A DNA stretch of 64,000 nucleotides. Origin: Leguminivora glycinivorella (Eukaryota > Arthropoda > Insecta > Lepidoptera > Tortricidae). Under the pieces are notes generated by a model that saw only the letters and a list, made by a program, of their open reading frames with translations, was not told the DNA's origin and searched no databases. The stretch is taken from positions 28,043,033 through 28,107,032 of the forward strand of contig NC_062974.1 in the NCBI RefSeq assembly GCF_023078275.1, given 5' to 3'. Below are positions 1 to 10,699 of the stretch, piece by piece (positions within the stretch are counted from its first letter, which is position 1; the number at the start of each line of letters is the position of its first letter). A program made the translations under genes and the position numbers.

Positions 1-149
1 AAGTAAAGCTAGTCTATTGAACTCTAGGCTGCACGTGGAAGGCACTGGCGGTGACGGGACTGTTGTGGCACTTTGGGCGGTAGAGGCTAGGGAAGCGAAT
101 GTGGTCGTAAATAGGGCTCGAATTTGCTGCCCTATCACTACAACAGTCG

Positions 150-300
150 CCATGGTAAAGCTTAGGATTCACCGAATCAAAGTTAGTAAAAGCAAATCCA
201 CGTGAAGAATACTTTTTTAGGTATTATTTCGGACTTTTAGCAATCGACATCGGTAAAACCTAGGATTTACCGACAAATCATAGGATTTGCCGTACTTCGG
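150..300. repeat. Small repeated palindrome GGTAAANCTAGGATTTACCG
   Basis: CGGTAAAACCTAGGATTTACCG-like words at about 154, 250 and 275, in partly inverted order. Confidence 0.45.
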
Positions 301-344
301 GCTTTTATAGTAGCGTTCAGAACGTGTTTTTCGCAGCGCAGATG

Positions 345-505
345 GCGCCTGTGCCCAACTAGATTAACGATTAACGGACTCGGAGAAATTTAACGGAAGT
401 TAACGAGTCCGTTAACATTTTTTCAAGTTAACTTAAAAGTTAATCCGTTAATCGAAATGTTAACTTCGTTAATTAACGATTAACGGATTAACGAGTTAAT
501 GCCCA
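345..505. repeat. GTTAAC/TTAACG-rich low-complexity repeat
   Basis: More than ten GTTAA or TTAAC words in 160 bp in both orientations (GATTAACGATTAACGGACTC, AAGTTAACGAGTCCGTTAAC). Cryptic simple repeat. Confidence 0.65.
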
Positions 506-511
506 GCTATG

Positions 512-710
512 CATACACGAAAGAAAAAACGGCAAGGCCCACTGGTGGCAGAGCCGGGAATCGAACCCGGGTCTTCAGCTTACGCGGCTAACGTCTTTAC
601 CACTAGACCACACGCCCGCCGTGGTACCCGACGAAATTTCTCTAGTGTATGTTATCTCTGATAAGGCTAGGCGCCTTTTGACCAACTCTAACCTACAGGT
701 AGGTACATAT
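512..710 (-). mobile_element. tRNA-derived SINE (family A)
   Basis: Minus strand: box A-like TGGTCTAGTGGTAAAGACGT and box B GGGTTCGATTCCCGG, followed by CTCTGCCACCAGTGGGCC and a GTTTTTTCTTTCGTGTATG tail. Upstream of the tRNA part it shares GGTTAGAGTTGGTCAAAAGG and ATAACATACACTAGAGAAAT with the copy at 6548, so the family is longer than the tRNA-like head. It is not a functional tRNA: no acceptor stem closes properly. Confidence 0.75.
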
Positions 711-944
711 TATTTCACTTTATACGTCACATTTGATCCATTCATTCATTCAACTTATTGTTAATTATTATAATTATGTCATTACTTATTGCCGTGGCAC
801 TGAACCTTGAGTAGTTTCATGTGCTCTGCGTACCCCGTTTAAGGAATATAGGCTTGAATTTATGTCCATAACTAATGTTTTATACAAATGTCACATATCT
901 GAAAATAAATGGACAATAATAATAAATCGAACCATATTTTAGTA

Positions 945-1080
945 GTTTACATAATTTCTTACATGATTATTCAAGAAATAAAACTATAGAAACGGATTAA
1001 ATCGCGTATAATGAATTTACAATTCATCCCGACGTTTCGAACACTTTACAGCGTTCGTGGTCAACGGGTGACTGAGGAAA
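945..1080 (-). repeat. Single arm of the CGAAACGTCGGGATG element
   Basis: Minus strand: CCGTTGACCACGAACGCTGT + AAAGTGTTCGAAACGTCGGG + ATGAATTGTAAATTC, ending in TTTATTTC. It is not folded back here, which suggests that the foldback at 26965 is a head-to-head dimer. Confidence 0.65.
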
Positions 1081-1292
1081 AATTAGAATGTGCCAAAGCT
1101 ACCCACATAAAAGAAATATTAATGAACCATGACCATAAATAATATAGATTTCTAAGGCAGGTTCACTCACTATAAATAAAGCTAGTTATACAATATTAAA
1201 AAAATTTACCATTCATATGTTAAAAAACAATTAATTAATTAATCTACACAAAATTGACAAAAACGAACTGCAAATGTCCAACACCATACAAC

Positions 1293-1978
1293 AAAACCGG
1301 CCAAGTGCGAGTCGGGCTCGCGCACAAAGGGTTCCGTAGCAGCAAATATAATAAACTTATTATGTCAATTTATACACCTGGTGTAGTATATTTTTTGATC
1401 TATCTTATAAGGTTCAGCCATCGTTTTCACTGTAAGCACAATAACTTAACCAAAATTACAGTTAAATCAACCTATCTCAAAAACTATAAGAGATACTTTG
1501 ATCAAACCAAAAATCGTTGAAAGAGTTAATTAGCATGCATCACCTCTATTTTTTTTAGAATTTTATACCCCGTAGTTATAAAAATAGAGGGGGGGACATA
1601 CTTTTTACGACTTTGAGAGCTGATATCTCAAAAACCGTTCACTTTAAGAAAAATGTTTTTTAGAAAACTTTATATCATTTTAAAAGACCTTTCCATTGAT
1701 ACCCCACACGGGTATGTACATCGAAAAAAAATTTTCATCCCTCAGTTACATGTATGGGGGCCCCACCCCCAATTCTTTTTTTTACTATTTAGTGTCATAA
1801 TTTTGTAGCGGTTCATACAACACATATTCCCATCAAATTTCATCACTGTAGTACTTATAGTTTCCGAGTAAATCGGCTGTGACAGACGGACAGACGGACA
1901 GACGGACAGACGGACAGACGGACATGACGAAACTATAAGGGTTCCGTTTTTGCCATTTTGGCTACGGAACCCTAAAAA
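1293..1978 (+). repeat. Microsatellite-associated element (family 1)
   Basis: Starts AAACCGGCCAAGTGCGAGTC, with a (GACGGACA)n run at about 1880-1925, and ends in a hairpin GGGTTCCG...CGGAACCCTAAAAA. The reverse complement at 53204-53851 matches over nearly the full length. Non-coding. Often seen in lepidopteran DNA; its mobilising partner is unknown to me. Confidence 0.8.
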
Positions 1979-3197
1979 TGCCTCACTGTCTTCGTCGTCT
2001 GTATGGTTTTGAGGTACGTTTTTTTCTTAGACTTTATCTGTCTATACGGAGTTACATATGTCTTTGGTTATGTTAATATGTTTATCATCTTTCCAATATT
2101 TTAAAATGCTCTTTAAACTTCTCAAGTCCCGTCCTTTGTACAAGCAAATTCGTGAGTTCCGAACACTCTGACGTAACCAACCGAACAAGAGTAACGTTAA
2201 TAACAATGTTAATGTTAACTTCAGCGCCTTGACCGCCGATTAACACTTGTTAAAGTTCATGACCGACGAATAAACCATTTACCTACTATTAAAAATCAAC
2301 TTTAGCGCTTTCGCTTTTGAGTACAGTTTTAAATGCACAAGAATATGAATAAATCATAAATCTAGCGCTGCATTTCAAAATGTACCTTGTTTGTCTTCTT
2401 TAGAGTTTATTTTTGAAAGATTCAAGGATATTCAAAATACAAGATGACTAGATGTAAGTGCTGTAATAATGAAATATATGTACGTTACACGACTGTAGTT
2501 GAATTTCTACTTTTTGTACAAGTGAATAAGGTTTGAAAGGAAATCGCATCATGTTGCATCCTTGTAATTAGGACTAACACAACAAAGTGAAGGAGCTTGT
2601 GCATTGAAATATTGGCAGGTCTTTGAGGTTCAACATATTATTTTAAATTGTGTTTACCTATCTGATACAAACGTTTTATATAGACTTTCCTACACTAGAA
2701 TAGTCTATCCTCAATTTCGCCAGAAAAATATAGGTAACCTTGAGACCAGGGATTATTGATATAGGATTTACATACTTCATATTAAGAATCGTACCTCGAT
2801 TTTTTAGCGCCACCTATTAAATACTATCATAACTACACTGATGATGCCTACAATTTTATTTTTTCAAAATTTGTATTGGCGTGAATATGTCATTAGTTCT
2901 TATAAAAAATAAAAACACAAAAATATTTGGGGAAAATATGATTCTGGCCACTTCCAGGCTGCGAACAGCGCCATCTAGTTTTAGACTAAAAGGCCCATAC
3001 ATTTCAGGGGTATGTTTTTTTTTGTATGGGCTTTGTCAGTCCAGTAATAAATCGTTCTTGCTAGAGACCAATTGAAAGTGAAGAATTTGTTAAGAGTCTG
3101 AAATGGTTTTGACGCGACTTTTTTCTTGATGATTGAAGTGCAGCTCATTTGCGAGTCACACTTCACTAAAACGTGGTACGACTCCCATAGAACGTTT
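1979..3197. other. No recognisable gene or repeat
   Basis: AT-rich sequence without long open frames, splice-flanked exons or inverted repeats that I could identify. Confidence 0.5.
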
Positions 3198-3290
3198 TCA
3201 CGTTATCCAATCGGATATTGGAAGTAGGAAGGATGTCAAAAGGCAGATGCCAAAGATGGTGCCTTGAAGGGGCTCCACACGGTTTTCATC
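3198..3290. mobile_element. Harbinger-like MITE, left half, diverged
   Basis: CGTTTTCACGTTATCCAATC + GGATATTGGAAGTAGGAAGG and CCAAAGATGG recall the family's left arm and middle; no right arm. Confidence 0.5.
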
Positions 3291-3747
3291 GGTTTTTGAC
3301 AAGTTTTGAGTTGAAACTCCTAAATTTTCACTACAGGTAGAATTATATAACCAACGGCCATCGGTTCTTCAATTTTTTATCTCTATTCGCAAGACCCATA
3401 TTTAAAAAAAAAATAACTATATTTATTTTTTTATGAATTTTTTTAACATGGTCTAAAACAACAGTTTTATCGAAATTTGATTTTAGTGAAGGGTGTTACA
3501 AGTAAGAAATCAACATGTTTGGATTTAGGTACCTTTGACTTTTCTAAAACTTCAAAAGATATTTTCATGTTAAACTAATTAGTACAAAAGTTATGACCTA
3601 AAAACCAGTTTGTGGTCCTAAAATTGTTCAACTTTGATACCAAATATCACGGAAATAGGTAATGAGCTGTGAAGTAATGATGAGACACTATTTTGTTTAA
3701 AGACGATGCTGTTAATATGATAGGCTTTAGAAACTATCATAATATTA
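3291..3747. other. No recognisable feature
   Basis: AT-rich with homopolymer runs only. Confidence 0.5.
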
Positions 3748-4738
3748 GGGCATTTTCAGAATTTGGCACACCCCAATTAGCGTAAGTTGTTAACAAAAAT
3801 TAACTCGCTGTCAGTTTTGTGATGACAATTAAGCATGCAATTTGTCTAAAAATTTACTTTTTTCACATTCTGAATGTAGATTATCGCTTAAAGCTTATAT
3901 TTATAGAACAATATATTTATAGAAATTGCATGCTAAATTATCGTAACAAAACTGACAGTGAGTTCATTAACCGCCTTCCAAATCTCAAAGGAAGGGGTTA
4001 TCAAGTCGTCTGTATGTTTTTTTTTTTTTTTTTTAATGTTTGTTCCTCGATATCTCCGTCGTTACTAGACCGATTTTGAAATTTTTTTTTTGATTGAATG
4101 TAGTATATGCATACAGATTGGTCCCATTTTTCTCAGAACCCAGTTCTGATGATAGGATCCTGGAGAAATCGAGGGAACTCCTCAAATCTGGAAGGCATAC
4201 ATATGGTGATTTTTGTGTTTTTAAATGAACAGCATGCATTTACGTACGGAACAGTGACATTTGGTGCAGTGGAACTCCTGATGATGGTCAGAATGGAACT
4301 CCTCAAATCTGAACGGCACACTTATAGTGACTTTGGTATTTTTATAAGAACAGCATGCACTTACGTCCAGAACAGTGATATTTGGTGCAGTGGAATTGCT
4401 GATTATGGTCAGAACGGAACTCCTCAAATCTGAACGGCACACTTATAGTGACTTTGGTATTTTTATAAGAACAGCATGCACTTACGTCCAGAACAGTGAC
4501 ATTTGGTGCAGTGGAACTGCTGATGAAGAGTGAGCCGCCCCTGGTTAGAGTTCCGTTCTGATAATCATTCTCATCTGTAAGTACTTCAGAATCATCCAGA
4601 TTTCAAAATTGGTTCAGAAATGACGGAGATATCGAATAACAAACATTAAAAAATATACAGACGAAGGCGGTTTTTTTTTCTTAAAAATTATTTTTGTTAA
4701 CAACTTACGCTAATTCGGGTGTCCCAAATTCTGAATAT
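3748..4738. mobile_element. TIR element with nested element (copy 1)
   Basis: Left GGGCATTTTCAGAATTTGGC + CACCCCAATTAGCGTAAG + TTGTTAACAAAAATTAACTC; right arm GTTAACAACTTACGCTAATT + CGGGTGTCCCAAATTCTGAA. Copy 2 is at 21884-22254. The middle is occupied by the nested element 4005-4664. Confidence 0.75.
4005..4664. mobile_element. Nested TIR element with 121-bp tandem repeats
   Basis: Inverted ends CGTCTGTATG...TTTGTTCCTCGATATCTCCG + TC (4007-4055) and GACGGAGATATCGAATAACA ... ATATACAGACG (4622-4663). Inside, a unit containing GGAACTCCTCAAATCTG recurs at 4174, 4295 and 4416 (period 121 bp). Confidence 0.75.
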
Positions 4739-4865
4739 GACATAGACATAGACATAGACATTTTATTAATAATATTATAAATATTACACGTTCATCAATA
4801 AAATTATTTAACAGCAATTAAATTAAGATTAATACAATTTCAGTCTAATTATAATTTCAAATATT
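4739..4865 (-). mobile_element. Short LINE tail with (TGTCTA)n
   Basis: ATAGACATAGACATAGACAT followed by TTTATTAATAATATTATA, the same tail as the LINE at 30636. Only the extreme 3' end remains. Confidence 0.5.
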
Positions 4866-4898
4866 TAATTGAAAGATGCAATGCCCATTAATGGATTC

Positions 4899-4989
4899 AA
4901 ATCAAAGGTCATTGGCGCAGGGAACGCCTTAATATTATATAGGATAATGGTTCTACATCCGATATCGAATCGATGATGTGATAACGCAC
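4899..4989. mobile_element. Harbinger-like MITE, right half
   Basis: The right arm (TTCTACATCCGATATCGAAT, GATGTGATAACGCAC) is clear; the left arm is lost or strongly diverged. It ends at the TTA that forms part of the splice donor of the exon at 4994-5077. Confidence 0.65.
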
Positions 4990-4993
4990 TTAC

Positions 4994-5077
4994 CCAATCT
5001 GTCTTCAGCTCTCGCCAGGACACTAAACTGCTGCTGCGACGGAGGTGCACCCGCCTGGAGCACATAGTGTACCGATC
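4994..5077 (-). CDS. Orphan candidate host exon, unidentified protein
   Basis: On the minus strand an 84-bp segment is flanked by a strong acceptor (aatccttttgtttcag) and donor (TTGG/GTAAGT). Two frames are open. The frame starting after two bases gives SVHYVLQAGAPPSQQQFSVL then ARAEDRL, which reads like ordinary conserved protein; phase 0 gives DRYTMCSRRVHLRRSSSLVS then WRELKTDW. In the first frame it is a symmetrical phase 1-1 exon that could be skipped without a frameshift. I do not recognise the protein. A Lep1 Helitron terminus lies 32 bp upstream of the acceptor and a Harbinger-like MITE abuts the donor, so only the exon and its splice signals survive between two insertions. Coding status is inferred; no neighbouring exon was found. 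Confidence 0.45.
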
Positions 5078-5108
5078 CTGAAACAAAAGGATTTCTGTTT
5101 ATTTACAA

Positions 5109-5283
5109 CTAGTTTTTGCCCGCGGCTTCGCTTGCGTTGGAAAGAGACAAAAAGTAGCCTATGTCACTCTCCTTCAACTATCTCCACTTAAAAAATCACG
5201 TCAATTCGTCGCTCCGTTTTGCCATGAAAGACGGACAAACAAACAGACACACACACTTTCCCATTTATAATATTAAGTATGGA
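5109..5283 (-). mobile_element. Lep1-type Helitron remnant
   Basis: Minus strand runs from TATTATAAATGGGAAAGTGT to the 3' end CGCGGGCAAAAACTAG. A CTAG end preceded by a GC-rich hairpin fits Helitrons, which transpose by rolling circle without target duplication (family knowledge). Same sequence as at 19668-19850 and 56326-57190. Its end lies 32 bp upstream of the candidate exon at 4994-5077. Confidence 0.7.
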
Positions 5284-6547
5284 TTATTTATTAAGAATAA
5301 AGAAAGAGGACCGCGCCCCAATTTCCTCTTTGGATTTGTAAAAATTCTTCTGCAATCATACTAGTATGTATTACAAGTAATATGTATATTACTTAGCGAT
5401 AGTTTATTATCAATATCTGACAAACAAACTCGCCGTAAATTTTGAACACCTCAGAGAGGAAATTGAAACCTATGAAGAATTTGAGATCTTGAATGAGATC
5501 GAATTCTATATTATACTTACTTCCATAGTAATACGTGGTAAATTGGTAATACTACATCTCCTTTTGCTCTGATTCATCCTACTTAAGATCTTAATCATTT
5601 GATCAATGAATTCAGTCAATTTGAGTCATACATTAACACAATCTCTACTACTTGAGAAACCAAGATTTAAGTCAAATTGTAGTTTTTATCTACTCGCAAA
5701 TAAGGTTTAGAACATAGAATATTAGTAATACTAGTAATAGCATAACTTGTAGTGTATATCTTGTGGGTTACGATTACTTTAATCTAAAAGCACGTGATTT
5801 TGTCGACTTGACAGCATCTCAGATAGCATTTGTTTATTTAGCATGACTATAGTAAAATCGTATGCAGACAATGACAAAAATGTCACATTTTAAACTTGGG
5901 ATGACCTCCCATATCTACTTATTGTTACTTAGATTTATTCACCTGAACAACAAATTTAATTTAAAAAATGTTCAAATAAAATTCTGTAAGAAATCTTTTA
6001 AATTATCCTACTTATATCTAGGTAATTATTTTTAAGTGACTAATTAAAAATTGCCAACGCATCGTATAAAGAAAATCGTGAACACATCGTGAACAGTTCT
6101 GGCATAAAACAAATAATGGCCATTAGTTACCTACTCAAGTTAGAAGGACGAACAATAAATAAAGCTGTATCACACGACAGCGCGCATCAAGGTACGACGC
6201 ATCACGCTCGACTCGATTGCCAATTAAATTGTAACAGGTGCATTTACACACCAATGGATATGTAACAGTTTATTGTTAATTTAAGGTTTAAATTTGAATG
6301 CTGGTTTGTCAGAGATAGTTAAATGGTATAAAATTAAATGAAAATACTACCATTGACAAAGAGTTTGATGAGTTAGTTCCGGTTGCTGAAGTAATATTTC
6401 CTGCAATTTTAATGTAGTTTTTTTAACGTACTTAAGTAAATAAAGAGTTGGAAAGACAATATTCAATCAATAGATGCTTTTGCTGCCTTCTTTAGCTTAA
6501 TGAGGTCTTTTTATTAATTTAATAATACAAGCACAAATTGCTCGCCC
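5284..6547. other. No recognisable gene
   Basis: AT-rich; no repeat shared with the rest of the window was noticed. Confidence 0.5.
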
Positions 6548-6835
6548 TTAGAGTTGGTCAAAGGCGCCTAGCCTTCAGAGATAACATACACTAGAGAAAT
6601 TTCGACGGGTACCTCGGCGGTCGGGGTGGTGTAGCGGTCGAACACGTCAGCCGCGTTAGCTGGAGACCCGGGTTCGATTCCCGGCTTCGCCACCAGTGGG
6701 CTTGATCGCTTTTTCTTTAGTGTATGGTATCTATTTCAGTTTATAATTTATATATAGTAGTGTTACTACTTAAAAAAAACAAATCAAAAAATATTTAATA
6801 AAATAATTTGATTTGTTCCTACATTAATAATACAC
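6548..6835 (+). mobile_element. tRNA-derived SINE (family A)
   Basis: GAGTTGGTCAAAGGCGCCTAG, then box A-like GTGGTGTAGCGGTCGAACAC and box B GGGTTCGATTCCCGG, CCACCAGTGGGCTTGATCGC, and an AT-rich 3' part with TTTATAATTTATATATAGTAG. Same family as 512-710 and 13078-13195. Confidence 0.75.
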
Positions 6836-6837
6836 TT

Positions 6838-7012
6838 AAATAAATATTATACGACTTCTTACATAGATTGACTGAGTCCCACGGTAAGCTCAAGAAGGCT
6901 GGGTACTCAGACAACGATATACATAATATACAAATACTTATATAATTACATAGAAAACATCCTCAACTCAGGAACAAAAATATCTGTGATCATCACAGAA
7001 ATAAATGACCTT
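6838..7012 (-). mobile_element. SINE family B, head missing
   Basis: Minus strand matches the body and 3' end of the family-B copies (GTGATGATCACAGATATTTT, GCTTACCGTGGGACTCAGTC, TGTAAGAAGTCG), but the tRNA-like head is absent. It lies directly next to a family-A SINE. Confidence 0.7.
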
Positions 7013-7952
7013 ACTTCGGGTTTAGCAGGTTTTATAAGTTTTGATGTTCGGAAATTCAGAATACGAGTAGCCAAAATGTGTAACACCTGTGTAGTGTAGA
7101 CTGTTGAATTGAAACTGTCTGATTATGTTATATAACATATACGAAGGAACTAATAGGTGCATGTGATTGTTTTAGTATTGTTTTAGTGGTTATACGATAA
7201 TTATATAACGCAGGACGAGAAAGTGCGTGAAAGCGTCCAAGCGAGGGGTTTGAGACGTTTGAGTCATACCTATTTCGTGGTTTAGCTTACAAATGTTTGT
7301 TTTAGGATCTCATCATCAAATTACAAATCTTTACTTATATAAGTACCTTCTGTTTTCGGTCTATGATGACAAATATACATCTATAAACTGTTCAATTGGT
7401 AAATAACTAGGCGATATCCAGAAAAGTTTATATGACATTTATAGTCTCTAAATGTAGTCAGGAATACACTATTAAAATCTTTCAGATTATTCAAGCCCAC
7501 GGTGTATATCTCATATCATTCAGACTCCGTGCCCAATACAAGCAGTGGCACTATTTTTAACGCCATTGGCTCTCATAGTATGCTCTACACATAAGCTCTC
7601 TTCGAATTATAATATTAATAGTACTTATAATATTCCTATTTATAATATTCCGTACCGAATAGGAAATAAGTTACCGCTTTTGCAACCGAATCTACTACAT
7701 ATACGGCTCGATTCGAACTTAAAGATACGTAAAATATAATTTCTTTTTAATAACTCAAGCACACATTAAATTAAACACAATCACACATAAATCAGTCTTA
7801 ATATCTAAAATGTCCCTTACAAACTATCAAACAAAATCTCCCAAATCCGATCCCTGCGGAAGAGTGCCCATAATGCTGGCCACATTTCCCCGCTGGATGG
7901 TAATCTTCGTAAAATATTAGTTCTAGATAATGACGTTTCTTCAAACAAATAT
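7013..7952. other. No recognisable gene
   Basis: Only a short TATAATATTCC repetition near 7600-7650. Confidence 0.5.
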
Positions 7953-8090
7953 AAGTGCGTAGGTACATTATCCGAACCGATATCGGATGTAGGAAAGTTT
8001 TCAAAGGCAAAAATCAAAGACGACGGCTTAAATATCTGGGATATCGGTTCTACTTCCGATATCGGATCGGATAATTGGAAAACGCACTAA
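7953..8090. mobile_element. Harbinger-like hairpin MITE
   Basis: Left GTGCGTAGGTACATTATCCG, right GATCGGATAATTGGAAAACG ending CGCAC, flanked by TAA on both sides. Confidence 0.75.
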
Positions 8091-8665
8091 GGCTAGGTAC
8101 ACACACGTCGATTTTTCCCGTATACGACATTTTACATACCATAGTGGTTGCGAACTTTGTATGGCAAATTTGCAAACCGTTTATATACATGACGTATTGC
8201 GGGAAATATTGGATTGCGTGTGAAAGATTTTACGCCGAACGCCGAAATTTACTGCGTACCTGGAACTTGTATTTGACATATCTTAAAACTCGAATTACGT
8301 AGGGTCGGCAAGAATAAATAGGAAATGGGTTTTGTAACCAGATCCATCTCGTTAGCAGTGATTTCGATGATCGTTCGAGCTTGTTTACTCTGGTCTAGAT
8401 CTAACTGGCTGTTTGCTTACGGAATATATTACATTACGTCGTAGAAACCGTTCTGCAGCTACTTTGATATTTTCGCTTTTTTCGGTTGCATTCTAATAGT
8501 AGAGGAAATACCGTAGGTGCAGTCGATGGAGCACTGAGTATCATTCTGCACTTTTGTCTCAACTTCTCAAGCGACGCCGTGACCTATACTTAGGTATGAG
8601 GCCTACGAACGCCCAGCCTAAAAAATGAAATATTATTGATCTACAAATTAAGTACCTACTCCATT
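8091..8665. other. No recognisable gene
   Basis: Mixed composition, no supported exon. Confidence 0.45.
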
Positions 8666-8788
8666 AAGGCCCACTTGCACCAACCATTTAACTCAGGGTT
8701 AGTGGGCTGTCAATTGTCAAATTCCATATAAAATGGTGGGTTAACCCTCGGGTTAGCCCACCATTTTCGTTGATGCAAGTGGCCCTAA
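8666..8788. mobile_element. Hairpin MITE AGGCCCACTTGCACC
   Basis: AAGGCCCACTTGCACCAACC and TTGATGCAAGTGGCCCTAA ends; inner AATGGTGGGTTAACCC / GGGTTAGCCCACCATT. Confidence 0.7.
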
Positions 8789-9924
8789 ATCAATTATTAT
8801 TATTTACAAACCGCCTAATAAACCTACAGTCGAAAGAAAAGCGTTAGAAAGCGCCGTGGCGTGGGTGTCAAATTATTAAGAGGGGGTCGTACGAAATCCT
8901 CGAAAAGTGCATTCGGCGTTTAACAAATGCTGCTCACATTTCTAAATTAAATTAAATAAAATAAATGTAGTTATTATCTTAAAGAGTGTGTCTACAACTT
9001 TTGACTATTCAGAATCTCTAATTATTAAAGGTATAATAAATAAACCCACGCAAAGTTGACCTAAAATGAGAAAAACGTATGTTGCCGTTTAGTAAACTTT
9101 GTTAAAAAAATTCAATACTTTAGTTATAACATTAAGTGATTCTAAAAGCCAGATAAACGGACTAGAAGTTTTGACGTTTTTTATATTTTTCCTCTCAAAG
9201 GCAACAAAGAAATTTTACCTTAAATTTAAACTATCGTAAAATTTCCATACATTCGCCATTGCTGTTAGAATTCTCCTTTCGATTAGATGCCGTGAGCGGC
9301 TCATCGGAGGCAGACGTGTCGCCGGTCGCTCCGCGTTGACAATTAAATTTGACAAATATTTTGACAGAAAATAGTGTACGTACACGAAAAACCATACCAG
9401 TGTAAAACTGTGCTCAAAATAAATAGGGTAAATCAAATATGTCAGGTGGAGATCCAATCTCATTTAAAGTTTAAAGGTGCATGGCTTGTGCATAAAAAAT
9501 AAATAAAAATATATCACATTATTAAAGAAAATAACGAACACAACCAAATGAGTATAAATGATTTCATTCTAGTTCGGTTAAATTGAAAAAAGTTTCATGT
9601 TTTCTTTTACTCATTGGAATACATTTTCATTACGCTGGTATTAACAGTACGTCATTTTAAAAATATATATGACAGCACCTACGTCAAATTTTGTCAACCA
9701 AACTTCACAGGTTGTATGTAAACAATTACAATTTAATTTATCCATACATATTCAGATACTTATTAATCGATTCTTACTTAGAATAGAAAAAAGGGGAATG
9801 CGAGCGGGTATAGGTATAGTGCTTCTGGTTCAAATTTAATTGTATATATAAAAAAATGTCTCAATTTCATTAAAGATTTACTCTGTGCATACCGCGAACA
9901 CGTAATCGTAAGTTGAAAACAATA
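8789..9924. other. No recognisable gene
   Basis: A GC-richer patch at 9285-9345 on the minus strand is open (NAERPATRLPPMSRSRHLIE) but lacks splice signals and similarity that I know. Confidence 0.4.
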
Positions 9925-10380
9925 TAGTATTTTATGCAACAGGCGTTTAAAGGAGGTCAAAAAAGGACGAGTGGCGTGGGTAACAATTTGAGGCGAAGCC
10001 GAAAATTGTTATTAAGACGCCACGAGTATTTTTTGACTCAGTTAAACACCGTTGCATACAATACTTTTTCTACGACCATGCACTTACTTTTGAATAGTTT
10101 TCTAGAATAACTTTCGTGAAATTCGCACTGTTTCCTATAAGTATTTTGACTTGTCCTCTGCAATGTTCCTGCACTCCCCCTGTCGCTCGCACTCCCCGAC
10201 GCCGCCGCCCGCCCCCGGCCGGCGCCCCGCGGCCCGCTATATGCTTTAAGAGCTATATCGTATGCGTGGGTGCGCGGGGCGCCGGGCGGGGGCGGGCATC
10301 TTTTATGTAGGGTTTTAACGATCTATGCACGACACGGTAAATGACGAATAACAACACGGGAGTAGAAAAATAATTATAAA
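9925..10380. mobile_element. Hairpin plus 'CATCTTTTATGTAGGG' repeat (copy 1)
   Basis: 9925-10066 is a palindrome (AGTATTTTATGCAAC...GTTGCATACAATACT with inner GAGTGGCGTGGGTAACAATT / AATTGTTATTAAGACGCCAC). 10296-10375 has CATCTTTTATGTAGGGTTTT and TCTATGCACGACACGG. Both blocks recur in the same order at 38935-39525, so they probably form one element with a variable middle. Confidence 0.65.
10208..10297. repeat. GC-rich inverted repeat
   Basis: GCCCGCCCCCGGCCGGCGCC + CCGCG pairs with TGCGCGGGGCGCCGGGCGGG + GGCGGGC around an AT-rich loop (GCTATATGCTTTAAGAGC...). It is a marked GC spike in AT-rich DNA, inside the middle of the element 9925-10380. Confidence 0.75.
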
Positions 10381-10627
10381 GTACCAAAATACATCGTTGT
10401 TTAGAAAGCGCTTGTTTTGAATAAGTACCATTCAACTAGACCAAATATTCATGGAATACCAGCTGGTGACCAGCATAAATTACTATGAACGGCCGTGCAA
10501 AAATATCTGATTTTCTATAGGGGGCCATAAGTAGGTATATGACGACATGTTCCCGGCAAAAATTTGTGATGCTCCGTGACCGGCAAAAACATCGTCTCTC
10601 TTTCTAGCGTCTCGCGAGCGTAGTTTC

Positions 10628-10690
10628 GGGCCAACTGTATGGAAAAAGACGCCGCGTCAGCGCGGCTTAGCCATACAGTTGGCCCGACAC
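10628..10690. repeat. Short perfect hairpin
   Basis: GGGCCAACTGTATGG and CCATACAGTTGGCCC flank a GC-rich GACGCCGCGTCAGCGCGGC centre; outer GCGTAGTTTC / GACACTACG is partly paired. Confidence 0.7.
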
Positions 10691-10699
10691 TACGATCAC

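Noticed and set aside
534..612. tRNA gene on the minus strand
   Set aside because: Box A and B are present, but the acceptor stem does not close and copies recur with SINE tails; called SINE.
9215..9463. Host exon (VNAERPATRLPPMSRSRHL)
   Set aside because: No splice signals fit the open part, and it may be worn TE sequence.
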